64,000 nucleotides of DNA from JANQFV01 sp964468185. GTDB lineage: Bacteria > Planctomycetota > Phycisphaerae > UBA1845 > Fen-1342. The translations under genes and the position numbers were made by a program. This document shows positions 9,327 to 18,762 of the stretch, piece by piece. How positions within the stretch are numbered: position 1 is the stretch's first letter; each line of letters opens with the position of its first letter. The notes beneath the pieces were generated by a model. It made no database searches and was not told the DNA's origin. It saw nothing but the letters and a program-made list of their open reading frames with translations. The stretch covers positions 39,707 through 103,706 of the forward strand of contig CAYXTR010000019.1 of assembly GCA_964468185.1 (NCBI GenBank). Direction: 5' to 3'.

Positions 9327-11306
9327 CTAGAGGTTGAGCACGAAGCGCTCGAACGCGATGACCGCGATGCCCATGAGGGCGGCACCGGCGATTACGCCGG
9401 CACAGATGGGCTCCTGATTGTCGAGCATTGTCCTACGGAAACGGCTTTCGGTGGCGAACCACTTGCCGGTCAGCCAGAAGATGAAGGCGCCGAAGAACAT
9501 TGCCAGACAAGTGGTGAACGGAATGACGAATGCCAGGCCGATGCCGACGGCTGAGATCGTGAACTTACCCTTGCTGATCAGCTTCACGATTTCCATGACG
9601 ATACCGAGGACGGCGCCGATAATGGCGGCCCACATCGCACTTTGAGGGAGTTGATCCAAGCCTTCGGTCAGGATCTCGGCGACTGCTTTCCAGATCGCGG
9701 CCGCGGGGAACGGATACGATTCGCTGATCAGCGTCCGCGGATCGCCGCGGAGGAAGATGGGATAGAAGATGACCACGGCGGCAAGGGCGCCGGAGACGGC
9801 CCCCAAGGCGTGCCCGAGGGCCTGGAGACGTGGCTTGGCACCCAGCATGTAGCCGGGCTTGATGTTCATGAGCAGGTTGGAGGAGTTGCTGGCGACCTCG
9901 CCGGTGATGCCAGCGGTCATGAGGTTTGTGCCGATGTCGCCGCGGGCGAGGATGCCGAAGGTGAGCTGGGTCAGCTTGCCCATGGCGCCGGTGGGGGTGA
10001 TTGATGTGAGGGCCGTTGAGTTTGCCGCGATGAGGCAGAAGACGAACACCATGGGGATGGCGATGGTCGCCCAGTACCAGGGCACGCCGAAGAACCACTG
10101 CGCCATGATGACGGTCAGGACGCCGATGACCGGGATACCGACGAAGAAGACCCACATGGGGAGTTCGATGTGCTTGATGGGATCCTCGCCGCCGCTGCTG
10201 CCGCCGACCATGCTCTTGAAGGCCTTGATGAGCATCTGGGGCTTGGAGAAGAAGGCGAAGAGTGAGGCGGTGGTCATCATGGCAACGCCGCCCCACAAAG
10301 CCCACTCGGTGATCTTGCGGAAGCCGAAGTGCAGCACGCCAGTTTCCGGGTCGGGTACGCCCTGGATATCGCCGGCGTGAATCATGAGAGGGGCAAGGAT
10401 GATGTAGTTCAGAACGGCGTCGATCATCAGTGAGACGCCGGTGCGGATGCCCATGAGGCCGCCGGCACCGATCATGGCCACATCGAGTTCGGGCCGGACG
10501 GTCAGCTCGCGGAGGGGTGTGCCAAGTATCCTGGGGGTGAAGCCGAAGGCGTATAGTGGATAGTCGAGGTACTCGGGGATGCGCAGCCACACGGCGACAC
10601 GTTCCGGAACGCGCAGCAAGCCGTGCCAGAACGCAGTCATCAGCCCTTCGGCCTGACCGAGCTTTACGATTGCCGCCACGACGCCGGTCCAGATGAGGAG
10701 CTTGGGCGCGGCGCTGACCTGCCCGTCGGTCTGTTCGTGCAGAGTATGCATGACGACGCCGGCGGCGCGGCCCTCGGGGAAGGGGTGTTGTTCGTCGTTG
10801 ATGAAGCGGCGTTTCATGGGAAAGGCGAACAGCACGCCCAGGATTGCCAAGACGAAGAGCCAGATGAACGCCTGCCACTGGGGGATGATTACCGGCTCAC
10901 CGGCGGCCTCACTCATCACGATCATGTAAGCGGCGAGGGACGAGATGAGGGGGGCGGTCATGTAGCCTGCGGCACAGGCGATCGATTGCATGATGTTGTT
11001 TTCGAGCACGTGATAGGGCCGGGCCGGATTCCCTGGAAAGACGCGGTTCCACGTGCCGGTGAAGGCTTTGAACAACGTGTACGCCAGGATGACCGACGTA
11101 ATGCCCACACCGAGTGTCCAGCCCGTCTTCGCACCGACGTATAAGTTGGTGACGGAGAGGACGAATCCCAGCAGGAAGCCAGTGAGACCGGCCCGGAAGG
11201 TGAACTGCGGCACGTCACCCTGGTAGACGTTCTCCAGCCACCAGCGGTCCTTCTGCTCCAGGGTCCAGGTTCGCACCTGCTCTTCGGTCAGTTGTTTCAA
11301 AGCCAT
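9327..11306 (-). CDS. OPT-family oligopeptide transporter
   Basis: 659 residues with about 14-16 hydrophobic membrane segments. The N-terminal region contains FRAGLTGFLLGFVLSVTNLY and LYVGAKTGWTLGVGITS, and later NLLMNIKPGYMLGAKPR. Both match the bacterial OPT superfamily (Pfam OPT). These are secondary transporters of small peptides or metal chelates in the inner membrane. No partner gene lies next to it. Metal-siderophore (YSL-type) or peptide substrates cannot be separated by eye. The gene stands alone between the helicase and the macrodomain gene. Confidence 0.85.
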   Translation of the reverse strand: MALKQLTEEQVRTWTLEQKDRWWLENVYQGDVPQFTFRAGLTGFLLGFVLSVTNLYVGAKTGWTLGVGITSVILAYTLFKAFTGTWNRVFPGNPARPYHVLENNIMQSIACAAGYMTAPLISSLAAYMIVMSEAAGEPVIIPQWQAFIWLFVLAILGVLFAFPMKRRFINDEQHPFPEGRAAGVVMHTLHEQTDGQVSAAPKLLIWTGVVAAIVKLGQAEGLMTAFWHGLLRVPERVAVWLRIPEYLDYPLYAFGFTPRILGTPLRELTVRPELDVAMIGAGGLMGIRTGVSLMIDAVLNYIILAPLMIHAGDIQGVPDPETGVLHFGFRKITEWALWGGVAMMTTASLFAFFSKPQMLIKAFKSMVGGSSGGEDPIKHIELPMWVFFVGIPVIGVLTVIMAQWFFGVPWYWATIAIPMVFVFCLIAANSTALTSITPTGAMGKLTQLTFGILARGDIGTNLMTAGITGEVASNSSNLLMNIKPGYMLGAKPRLQALGHALGAVSGALAAVVIFYPIFLRGDPRTLISESYPFPAAAIWKAVAEILTEGLDQLPQSAMWAAIIGAVLGIVMEIVKLISKGKFTISAVGIGLAFVIPFTTCLAMFFGAFIFWLTGKWFATESRFRRTMLDNQEPICAGVIAGAALMGIAVIAFERFVLNL

Positions 11307-11497
11307 GGGTCTGCACTCGCTCTGCTGTTGGACCGGCGAACGGTCTCTGCGTCACCGCGCTGCGCAGCGCTGCATGTGGATAGGATGTGGCGGCATGGTG
11401 GCCGAAACGCGGTTGAGGGTCAAGCTGAGCGCACCGCCCGCAAGCACGCGCTCTGAGTTGGAAAGCTAACGTGTGTCTGCCTGTGCACTTGGAGCAG

Positions 11498-11515
11498 CGC
11501 GCGGCGCGCCGCGCG
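11498..11515. repeat. 18-bp perfect GC palindrome downstream of the macrodomain gene
   Basis: CGCGCGGCGCGCCGCGCG is its own reverse complement and lies 9 nt past the macrodomain stop codon. It could form a hairpin ending that transcript, but no T-tract follows, so an intrinsic terminator is not proven. It might also be a protein-binding site. Confidence 0.4.
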
Positions 11516-11523
11516 GCGAGTTT

Positions 11524-12057
11524 CTATTCTGAAACTCGAGCGAAGATGTCTTGGGCCTGTTCATAGTCAGACTGGCTGAAGAAGATGAAGATGACGCGGC
11601 GAATTTCATGGTGGGCTGCGAGTGCTTTGGCGGTGGTGCGGAGGGCAATTTCGGTGGCTTCCGAGAACGGGTAGCCGTAGACGCCGGTGCTGATGGCGGG
11701 GAAGGCGATGGTCTGGGCATCGTTTTCGGCGGCGACCTCAAGTGACCGCCGATAGCAAGACGCGAGAAGCTCCGCCTCCCGCTCGCTGCCGCCGCTGTAG
11801 ACGGGGCCGACGGTGTGGATGATGTGCCTGGCAGGCAGGTTGAAGCCGGGGGTGATTTTGGCGTCGCCGGTCTCGCAGCCACCGAGCTTGCGACAGGCTT
11901 CCTGGAGCTGGTCGGCGCCGGCCGCGCGGTGAATCGCGCCGTCGACGCCGCCGCCGCCGGCGAGGCGTGTATTGGCGGCGTTGACAATGGCATCGACGTC
12001 GAGTGTGGTGATATCGCCCTGCTGGATTTTCATGCGTTCGAATGCGTTGGCGGTCAT
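11524..12057 (-). CDS. Macrodomain O-acetyl-ADP-ribose deacetylase family protein
   Basis: 177 residues from ATG 12057, preceded by GAGGAG at 8 nt; a longer upstream extension has no SD. The whole protein is one macrodomain. DVDAIVNAANTRLAGGGGVD is the ADP-ribose-binding loop with the catalytic-region Asn. GVYGYPFSEATEIA is the second phosphate loop. Relatives such as YmdB/MacroD hydrolyse O-acetyl-ADP-ribose or remove ADP-ribose from proteins. The gene is divergent from polA with 78 nt between the starts. No ADP-ribosyltransferase partner is seen nearby. Confidence 0.88.
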   Translation of the reverse strand: MTANAFERMKIQQGDITTLDVDAIVNAANTRLAGGGGVDGAIHRAAGADQLQEACRKLGGCETGDAKITPGFNLPARHIIHTVGPVYSGGSEREAELLASCYRRSLEVAAENDAQTIAFPAISTGVYGYPFSEATEIALRTTAKALAAHHEIRRVIFIFFSQSDYEQAQDIFARVSE

Positions 12058-12099
12058 GGAGTGTGCTCCTCGTGTGCGCGGTGCTATGGTGGCGGCAAG

Positions 12100-12129
12100 C
12101 GTGACGGTCACGAGCGCCCGCCGTATCAT
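12100..12129 (+). promoter_or_regulatory. polA promoter predicting a leaderless transcript
   Basis: GTGACG (12101-12106), 17 nt, TATCAT (12124-12129). The expected start point falls at about 12136, the A of the polA ATG, and no SD precedes that ATG. An inverted repeat CGTGAC-G-GTCACG (12100-12112) overlaps the -35 and could be an operator. Confidence 0.4.
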
Positions 12130-12135
12130 GCTCGC

Positions 12136-14943
12136 ATGCCGAAGACGCTCTATATCGTAGATGGTCATTCGCAGATCTACCGCGCGTATTATGCTCCGTT
12201 TCGCAATCTGACGTCACCCGGTGGCGAGCCGACGCGGGCGACGTATGTGTTTACGCAGATGTTGCTGAATCTGGTCCGTGATCGGCAGCCGGACTACCTG
12301 GTGGTGGCGCTGGATGCGGATGAGAGCAAGCTGGAGCGACGCCGGATCTTCCCCGATTACAAAGCGCAGCGCGAGCCGCCGCCGGATGATCTACCACCGC
12401 AGGAAGAGCGCATTCTGTCGATCATCTCGGCGGCGTCGATCCCGATGCTGCGGCAGGAAGGGTATGAGGCGGACGACCTGATTGCGACGCTGGTCGCCCA
12501 ACTGGTCGGCGATGATCTCGACATCCGCCTCGTCAGTCGCGACAAGGACCTCGAGCAACTGCTCTCCGATCGCGTGCACATGTATGACCCGCTGAAGAAT
12601 GAGGTGATTACGCCGGAGTCGTTGAAGGAGAAGAAGGGGTGGACGCCGGCGCAGGCGATTGATGCGCAGATTCTCACGGGCGACGCGGTCGACAATGTGC
12701 CCGGTGTGCCGGGGATCGGGCCGAAGACCGCTGCGAAGCTGCTGAACAAGTATGGGTCGGTTCAGGCGATCCTGGAGCATGTTGACGAGCTAACGCCAAA
12801 GCAGCGTGAGAATGTGGCGAACTTTGCTGACCAGGTCGAAATGGTGCGGGGGTTGGTCACGCTGCGCACGGATGTGCCGATCGAGTTTGATTTGGCGCGG
12901 GCTGGCACGGGCCGTTTCTCATGGGCGCGGCTGGTGCCGATTTTCGATGAGCTTGGATTCCGGCGATTGCAGGAGCAATTGCCGGGCGGTGCTGGGGGTG
13001 TGGCGGCGGAACCGGCGGCTGCCGGCGACGTGGCGGAGAGCCGTGGGAATCAGCCGGAGGGACCGACGGCGGCCACCGCGATTACGGAAGCCAGTGCGGC
13101 AGAGCCCCGCGCACTGGCTGATAAGCTGCGGTACCCGGATGGCGGCACATACACGCTGGTGAATACGCGTGAAGCGTTATGGGCGTTGGCGGGCGAGCTC
13201 GCGCGGCAAAACGAGTTTGCGCTGGATACGGAGACGACCGGGCTGAGTGCGATTGACAGTGAGTTGGTGGGCATCTGTGTGGCATGGGAAGTGGGACGGG
13301 GGTATTACGTGCCGGTGCGGTGTGCTTATGGGGGGGCGCTGGAGCTCGACGACGTCCGCGAGCAGCTCGGGCCGGTTTTCGCAAATGAGAAGGTGCGGAA
13401 GGTTGGACAAAACCTGAAGTACGATTTGAATGTGCTGCACCATACGGGATTGCCGGTCGCGGGACCGCTGTTTGATACGATGATTGCGGCGTTTGTGCTG
13501 GATCCGGCGCGGGGGTCGTACGGGCTGGACAAGCTGGTGGAGTTCTGGCTTGGCCACCGGATGGTTCCGATTACGGATCTGATCGGGAAGGGGCGGCAGC
13601 AGTTGCAGATGGACCAGGTTCCGCTGGAGCATGTAGCCGAATACGCGGCGGAGGATGCCGATTATACGTGGCGGCTGAAGGAGCTGTTTGAGCCGCAGCT
13701 CGAGCCGGCGGGGGTCGAGAAGCTGTTTCATGCGGTTGAAATGCCGCTGCTGGTCGTGCTGACCGAGATGGAGCGGCACGGCATCAGCGTTGATGTTGAT
13801 TTTCTGAAGAGGATGAGTGGGGAGATGGCGCGGCGGGCGGAGGCGCTGGCCGAGCAGGTGCACCGGCGCGTCGGGCGGGCGTTCAATCTGGATTCGCCGA
13901 AGCAGTTGGCCGAAGTGCTGTTTGATGAGCTGGGTTTTCGCGTAGTGCGCAAGACGAAGACGTCGCGGTCGACGGATGCGGACACGCTGGAAGTGCTGCG
14001 CCGGGAGACTGGCGATGCGCTGTTCGGACTCATCCTGGAGTATCGGGAGATTCAGAAGCTGCGGGGAACGTATGTCGATGCGCTGCCGAATGACCTGAGT
14101 CGCCGGACGGAGCGCGTGCATACGTGTTTTCATCAGACGGGTGCGATCACGGGGCGGCTGTCGAGTAGTGAGCCGAATTTGCAGAACATTCCGATTCGGA
14201 CGGAGGTGGGGCGGCGGATTCGGAAGGCGTTCGTGCCACGTAGTGCGGACGAGCTGTTGATTGTGGCGGACTACTCGCAGGTGGAGCTGCGGGTACTGGC
14301 GCATTTCAGCGAGGATGAGGCGCTGGTTCGGGCGTTTCGGGAGGATCAGGACATTCACGCGTTTGTTGCGGCGCAGGTTAACGATGTTGACGTGGCTGAG
14401 GTGACGCCGGAGATGCGGAGCCGGGCGAAGGCGGTGAACTTCGGCATTGTGTATGGTCAGACGGCGTTCGGATTGTCGCAGGCGACGGGGATGGGACGCA
14501 CTGAGGCGCAGGCGTTTATAGACGCCTATTTTGCACGCTATCCGCGTATTCGCGAGTTCATTGAGCGCTGCATTGCGGATGCGAAGCGTGACGGGCTGGT
14601 GCGGACGATTCTGGGGCGCAAGCGGCCGATCGAGAATATCAACGCGCGTAATAACAACATCCGGGCGCAGGCGGAGCGCTTCGCGGTGAATACGGTGATT
14701 CAGGGGTCGGCGGCGGACCTGATCAAGATTGCCATGGTCAATCTGCGGGGGCGGATTGAGGCTGATGCGTTACCCTTGCGCATGCTCCTTCAGGTGCATG
14801 ATGAGCTGGTGTGCGAGGGGCCGCGCGCGCGGGTTGAAGAGCTGGCCGACGTTGTGCGCGAAGTCATGTCCGGTGCCATGCAACTCCGCGTGCCGCTGAA
14901 AGTCGACGTAGCCACCGGTGAGAACTGGCTGGCGGCGAAGTAA
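12136..14943 (+). CDS. polA: DNA polymerase I
   Basis: 935 residues with all three classical modules. The 5'-3' exonuclease occupies about residues 1-290 (IVDGHSQIYRAYYA, DDLIATLVAQL, GVPGIGPKTAAKLL). The 3'-5' proofreading domain has an intact DTETTG near residue 363. The polymerase domain shows NLQNIPIRTEVGRRIRKAF, IVADYSQVELRVLAHF (about 711), RAKAVNFGIVYGQTAFGLS and LLQVHDELVCEG. The enzyme fills gaps and removes RNA primers in repair and lagging-strand synthesis. The ATG at 12136 lacks an SD and sits just past a -10-like TATCAT, suggesting leaderless translation. It is convergent with the next gene. Confidence 0.95.
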   Translation: MPKTLYIVDGHSQIYRAYYAPFRNLTSPGGEPTRATYVFTQMLLNLVRDRQPDYLVVALDADESKLERRRIFPDYKAQREPPPDDLPPQEERILSIISAASIPMLRQEGYEADDLIATLVAQLVGDDLDIRLVSRDKDLEQLLSDRVHMYDPLKNEVITPESLKEKKGWTPAQAIDAQILTGDAVDNVPGVPGIGPKTAAKLLNKYGSVQAILEHVDELTPKQRENVANFADQVEMVRGLVTLRTDVPIEFDLARAGTGRFSWARLVPIFDELGFRRLQEQLPGGAGGVAAEPAAAGDVAESRGNQPEGPTAATAITEASAAEPRALADKLRYPDGGTYTLVNTREALWALAGELARQNEFALDTETTGLSAIDSELVGICVAWEVGRGYYVPVRCAYGGALELDDVREQLGPVFANEKVRKVGQNLKYDLNVLHHTGLPVAGPLFDTMIAAFVLDPARGSYGLDKLVEFWLGHRMVPITDLIGKGRQQLQMDQVPLEHVAEYAAEDADYTWRLKELFEPQLEPAGVEKLFHAVEMPLLVVLTEMERHGISVDVDFLKRMSGEMARRAEALAEQVHRRVGRAFNLDSPKQLAEVLFDELGFRVVRKTKTSRSTDADTLEVLRRETGDALFGLILEYREIQKLRGTYVDALPNDLSRRTERVHTCFHQTGAITGRLSSSEPNLQNIPIRTEVGRRIRKAFVPRSADELLIVADYSQVELRVLAHFSEDEALVRAFREDQDIHAFVAAQVNDVDVAEVTPEMRSRAKAVNFGIVYGQTAFGLSQATGMGRTEAQAFIDAYFARYPRIREFIERCIADAKRDGLVRTILGRKRPIENINARNNNIRAQAERFAVNTVIQGSAADLIKIAMVNLRGRIEADALPLRMLLQVHDELVCEGPRARVEELADVVREVMSGAMQLRVPLKVDVATGENWLAAK

Positions 14944-14977
14944 CTGTGCTAACCTGTGTTCGCGTAACGGGGTCGAA

Positions 14978-16021
14978 TCACCAAGTCAACTCGGCAATGA
15001 CCATGCGGTGGTCGGAGACTGTTGTGGAGCGCATTTCGCAGGCGGCGGCGGCGATTTCGTTGCTGACCCAGATGTGGTCGATGGCGAGGACGGGAAGCGG
15101 GAGTGGCCAGGTCGCGGCGTAGCCTTGGCCGGCGATTTCGAAGGCGTTGCGGTAGTGCTGGCGGAGTGAGGCGAGATGGATTGAATCGGTCGGCGTATTG
15201 AAATCGCCGAGGACAATGACGGGCTGGCCTGCCAGCGGTTCGAGCACGTCCTGGAGGGCTTCGAGCGGTATCCAGCGGGCCCGCATGGGATTGCTCTTGA
15301 TATCAACAATGACCACGTGCACCGGGCCGTCGTCGAAATGCAACACGCTGTGCTCGTACCAGCCGTAGGTGGCATGCAACCGGCCGCTGGCCACAGGTGT
15401 GATATCTGCTTTGGCGATCAGGGTCAGGCCACTGCCGAATACTACGTAACGATAGCCGTCCGGAAGTATCTGGCGCCAAAGTGCGTTCATCTTCGGTAGG
15501 TTGGCGCCTGACTCGGCCAGTGCGATGAGGTCCGCGTCCTGATGCAATACGGTATGGGCGACGTTGTCCCAGCCGCGCGCACCACGGGCCGCATTCCAGA
15601 ACACTACCCGCCTGTGGGTGTCGGTGATCGCCAGTGGCGTGTTGTCGAACCAGGCGGTGGACCAGGTCCATACGCCACAGGTGGCAGATAGCCCAAGTGT
15701 GATAGCGGCCACGAGGAATTGCCGCCGGGCGAGCCAGAGCAGACCGGCGAACAGGGCCACGCCGGCCAGCACGACCGGGGGAGTCGCATAGTAGAACGCG
15801 GCCAGGCGGGGGCCGAACGCGTCCTGGACCAGCAGCCGGACGGCGATTCCTGCGGCACACAGCAGGACAAGCGCGAGCGGCACGAGGCGCCAGGACCAAG
15901 TGACGAGTTGGCGGCCGACCAGACGCGCGCGGGTTCGGAGGCGGCGCAGGCGCAACGCGGGATGGACGCGCCGTATCGCGACCTGTTCGACGTCGACGAA
16001 TGTGGGCGAGTCCGCGCTCAC
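14978..16021 (-). CDS. Membrane-anchored endonuclease/exonuclease/phosphatase family protein
   Basis: 347 residues. The GTG start at 16021 has GGAGG 5 nt upstream. Three hydrophobic segments (about residues 42-125) precede an EEP domain. Metal and catalytic signatures of the EEP superfamily are present: ALAES (Glu), VIVLGDFNTPTDS (Asp/Asn), LAIDHIWVS (Asp/His) and TVSDHRMVI (terminal Asp-His). Relatives include YafD-like and DNase I-like hydrolases. The catalytic part probably faces the periplasm. Substrate (DNA, phosphoinositide or other phosphodiester) is undetermined. Confidence 0.8.
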   Translation of the reverse strand: MSADSPTFVDVEQVAIRRVHPALRLRRLRTRARLVGRQLVTWSWRLVPLALVLLCAAGIAVRLLVQDAFGPRLAAFYYATPPVVLAGVALFAGLLWLARRQFLVAAITLGLSATCGVWTWSTAWFDNTPLAITDTHRRVVFWNAARGARGWDNVAHTVLHQDADLIALAESGANLPKMNALWRQILPDGYRYVVFGSGLTLIAKADITPVASGRLHATYGWYEHSVLHFDDGPVHVVIVDIKSNPMRARWIPLEALQDVLEPLAGQPVIVLGDFNTPTDSIHLASLRQHYRNAFEIAGQGYAATWPLPLPVLAIDHIWVSNEIAAAACEMRSTTVSDHRMVIAELTW

Positions 16022-16269
16022 GCAATCCTCCGAAACGGGTTCAACGTCGTTATCGACCGTCGCGTCGCATGACTTTGTTCGGGAAGGCGACGGCGGGAAT
16101 TATCGGGTCAGAATCATGGCCTGACTAATACTCTGATGATACGTGATCCGCAGGCTGCGGGTTCACTCGGGAAGTGTGAGATCAGTGCCCCCGATGGGCT
16201 CGCGGGGTCAGGGCCGGTGCTTACGGGGCCGGTACATGACCGGCGAGAGGGGGGGTGCTTCATTTACCT

Positions 16270-17262
16270 TCAGTATCCCAGTCGCTCGGCATTTTCGTGG
16301 TACAGCTTGTGCAGAACGGCGGGGGGGAGGTCGAGGCCGGCGAGTTTCGGCGGGTGCTCGCCGTCGGGGTCTTCGATGGGACTCTCGCCCCGATAATCCG
16401 TCTCCCACATGATTTGATGGGCCCAGTAGCGGCTGGCGTAATGGTCGAAATCGAATTTCTCGGCGACGACGAGGTCGCTGCCAAAGAGGATGCGGTCGGC
16501 GTTCTCGATGACGAAGCGGTGGACGCGCTCGGGCTGTCGGGCGACCTCGCGCACGATCCACTTGGTGGCGCTGCTGTCGAGGGAGAGGTTGGGGTAGCGA
16601 TCCAGAAGATGCTGTAGGAAATCGGGCTCTTCGATGTTTCCGCCCATGTGTGCAGCGATAACGTTTCGTGGCCTTACCCGCTCCATCAGGAACTCGAGCT
16701 GCGCGTATTGCTCGTGCTTGGTTCCGAAAACGGATGCATTGGCATAGCGTTCGCCGGGCTGGAACCACATGCTCGGGTCGCCAACATGGATCATGAAGTC
16801 AAAATCCAGTTCCAGGCCTTTGTCGATCAGGGGCTGGAAAAACGGGTCCTGCAACGTCAGGCCGTGATTGCCCCGCAAGGGCGGCGCGACCCAGAACTTC
16901 ATGCGCCGGGCGCCTTTCTCGCGGAAGGACTCGAGGTCGGCCAGCCATTGTCTCTGAAAGCTGTCGGCGCTGCTCATGTGGCGCCAACTGGGGATGGCGA
17001 TGAATTCCAGTCGATCGCCGAGGCGGGCCCGGAGGGCGTCGATCTGATCCAGCGGTGTCATCGTGACGATCTTGTCGATGCCGTACAGGTCGGCGGCTGC
17101 GAGGAAGAGCGGCGTGGTGGATGTGTCATACACGTGCGTGTGCACGTCGACGATACGGCAGTCGACCTTGCGTGGGGTCGTTGCGCGATAGTCGAGCCCG
17201 AGGCGATTCGCAGGGTGTAGGCCAGCGTCGTCCGTATCGTGGTGCTGCCGTTCATTGGCCAT
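16270..17262 (-). CDS. Amidohydrolase-2 family metal-dependent hydrolase
   Basis: 330 residues. ATG 17262 is preferred because GGAGG lies 8 nt upstream; a GTG three codons earlier is too close to that SD. The TIM-barrel metal residues are present: VDVHTHVYD (HxH), VIAAHMGGN (His) and ILFGSDLV (Asp). Family members are decarboxylases or hydrolases such as ACMSD- and TIM-barrel lactonase-like enzymes. Substrate is unknown. A second, more divergent member of the superfamily is encoded at 21281-22063. Confidence 0.75.
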   Translation of the reverse strand: MANERQHHDTDDAGLHPANRLGLDYRATTPRKVDCRIVDVHTHVYDTSTTPLFLAAADLYGIDKIVTMTPLDQIDALRARLGDRLEFIAIPSWRHMSSADSFQRQWLADLESFREKGARRMKFWVAPPLRGNHGLTLQDPFFQPLIDKGLELDFDFMIHVGDPSMWFQPGERYANASVFGTKHEQYAQLEFLMERVRPRNVIAAHMGGNIEEPDFLQHLLDRYPNLSLDSSATKWIVREVARQPERVHRFVIENADRILFGSDLVVAEKFDFDHYASRYWAHQIMWETDYRGESPIEDPDGEHPPKLAGLDLPPAVLHKLYHENAERLGY

Positions 17263-17367
17263 GGGGGCCACCTCCGGTCTGGATTATCCACCGAGCGCGG
17301 CGGTTGTGCGACCTCGTCGGATTACGTGCTTGTCGCCCCGGCCGGACCGCGGATAATTGAGGATAGG

Positions 17368-18459
17368 ATGTTTCGCCGCTTTCGCCACAAACTGCTGCTG
17401 CTGCTGCAAGCCGGCATTCTGCTGAGTGGGCTCATAGCAGTATTGGTCGAGCCGGCTGCGTGGCGTGCGGTGCTGATCTGTACGCTCGGGTCGGTGCTCG
17501 TGGCGTTGGTGGTGGGGCGGGTTGCTCGGAAATATCTGCATGCCACACTTGGCGGACTGCGTCGGGTGGCGGAGGATGTGGGGCACGGCCGGACGGGAAC
17601 GCAGTTTGAAACGCAACCGGGCGATGATATGTATAAGCTGGCGTCAGCGGTGAACCTGTTGGCCCAACGCCTCGCCGAAGCCAGCCGGGAGGAGAAACGT
17701 CTTCATGAAGAGCTGCGTCGCCGGGAGCGCCTGGCCTTCCTGGGTGAACTGGCGGCCAGCGTTGCGCATGAGGTTAACAACCCGCTTGATGGCATTCAGA
17801 ATTGCGCCCGCATTCTGCGTCGCTCGAGCGATGATCCGCAGCGGGCGGCACAGATGTTGGATCTGATTGATAATGGGCTGGAGCGCATTGAGTTGATTGT
17901 GCGGCGACTGCTGACGTTGGCGCGCGAACATGTGATTCGGCCGAGTGAGACGCGGTTGCGTGAGGTGGTGGCCGGGGCCGTGCAGGTCATCGCGCCCAAG
18001 ATCGAGAGCCGTAGTATTCGGCTAATCCACGAGATGGAAACCGAGGACGATCGGGCAGTCGTTGATCATGCGCTGCTGGAGCAGGTTTTCGTGAACCTCA
18101 TGCTGAATGCGGCTGACAGCATGCCCGCGGGCGGGCAGCTGACGATCACGATCGGTCGTACGGCTGGTTCAGCCGCAGACCAGGCGGACGATCTGCATGT
18201 TCGGGTGGCGGATACCGGCAGCGGCATACCCGAAGACGTGCTACCGCATATTTTTGAACCGTTCTTCACGACCAAGCCGGGGGGCAAAGGGACGGGGCTG
18301 GGGCTCGCAATCGCGGCTCGAATCGTGGACGCGCACGAGGGAACGCTCGATGTTCGGCCGGGGGATACGGGCGGTACCGTTTTCACTGTTCGGTTGCCGT
18401 CACGTCCAGCGAATGCGTCTGAGGCGGCCCGGCTCGGTGCCGCTGGGGCGACAGCGTAG
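17368..18459 (+). CDS. Sensor histidine kinase (orphan)
   Basis: 363 residues from ATG 17368, with GAGG 5 nt upstream. Two membrane helices (about 8-28 and 33-52) are joined by a very short loop, so there is essentially no periplasmic sensor. A HAMP-like linker, a short coiled coil and the phosphoacceptor box SVAHEVNNPLDGI follow. The ATPase domain has N-box NLMLNAADSM, G1 DTGSGIPEDV and G2 GGKGTGLGLAI. It resembles NtrB/HPK4-type kinases. No response regulator lies next to it, so the partner must be elsewhere. Signal sensing is likely within the membrane or cytoplasm. Confidence 0.88.
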   Translation: MFRRFRHKLLLLLQAGILLSGLIAVLVEPAAWRAVLICTLGSVLVALVVGRVARKYLHATLGGLRRVAEDVGHGRTGTQFETQPGDDMYKLASAVNLLAQRLAEASREEKRLHEELRRRERLAFLGELAASVAHEVNNPLDGIQNCARILRRSSDDPQRAAQMLDLIDNGLERIELIVRRLLTLAREHVIRPSETRLREVVAGAVQVIAPKIESRSIRLIHEMETEDDRAVVDHALLEQVFVNLMLNAADSMPAGGQLTITIGRTAGSAADQADDLHVRVADTGSGIPEDVLPHIFEPFFTTKPGGKGTGLGLAIAARIVDAHEGTLDVRPGDTGGTVFTVRLPSRPANASEAARLGAAGATA

Positions 18460-18762
18460 CAGGGGCTGCGGGGTGCGCGTGCACATCTGAACAGTGTGGA
18501 CATAAGTGTTCAGGTGTGATGTTCAATAGTGTTCAGATATTGTCGAGGCGCTGGCTTGGCCGAGAGTGTGCGTTTCGCGCGGGTGTTATTGTAAGTCATT
18601 GTTAATAAATAATGTTATATTCGTCATGGCCTCGTCCTTTGGTCGGCAGTTCGCGGTAGGCATGCCTCTTGCTGGAATTAGGGGGGTGGCGTGATGCGGC
18701 CGTTTTGGTGCGCATTCGCGGTCGTATCACGCCCCCTGCGGCTTTCACAAAGGAGCCAGGCG
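18460..18762. promoter_or_regulatory. Regulatory stretch: GTTCA repeats and AT-rich island
   Basis: This 303-nt gap holds CTGAACA (18487-18493) facing AGTGTTCAG (18505-18513), a second TGTTCA (18520-18525) and a second AGTGTTCAG (18528-18536). The facing pair could form a 7-bp hairpin after the kinase gene, or the units could be operator half-sites. Further right, 18585-18625 is strikingly AT-rich for this genome (TTGTTAATAAATAATG) and probably contains the promoter of the 18763-19289 gene pair. No exact -35/-10 pair stands out. Confidence 0.35.

Noticed and set aside
7733..9385. 550-codon open frame overlapping the helicase gene in another frame
   Set aside because: Arg/Pro/His-rich translation with no domain. 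It is a by-product of high GC on top of a gene with all UvrD motifs.
13177..14358. 393-codon minus-strand frame opposite polA
   Set aside because: Arg/His/Leu-rich antisense shadow of a fully conserved polymerase domain.
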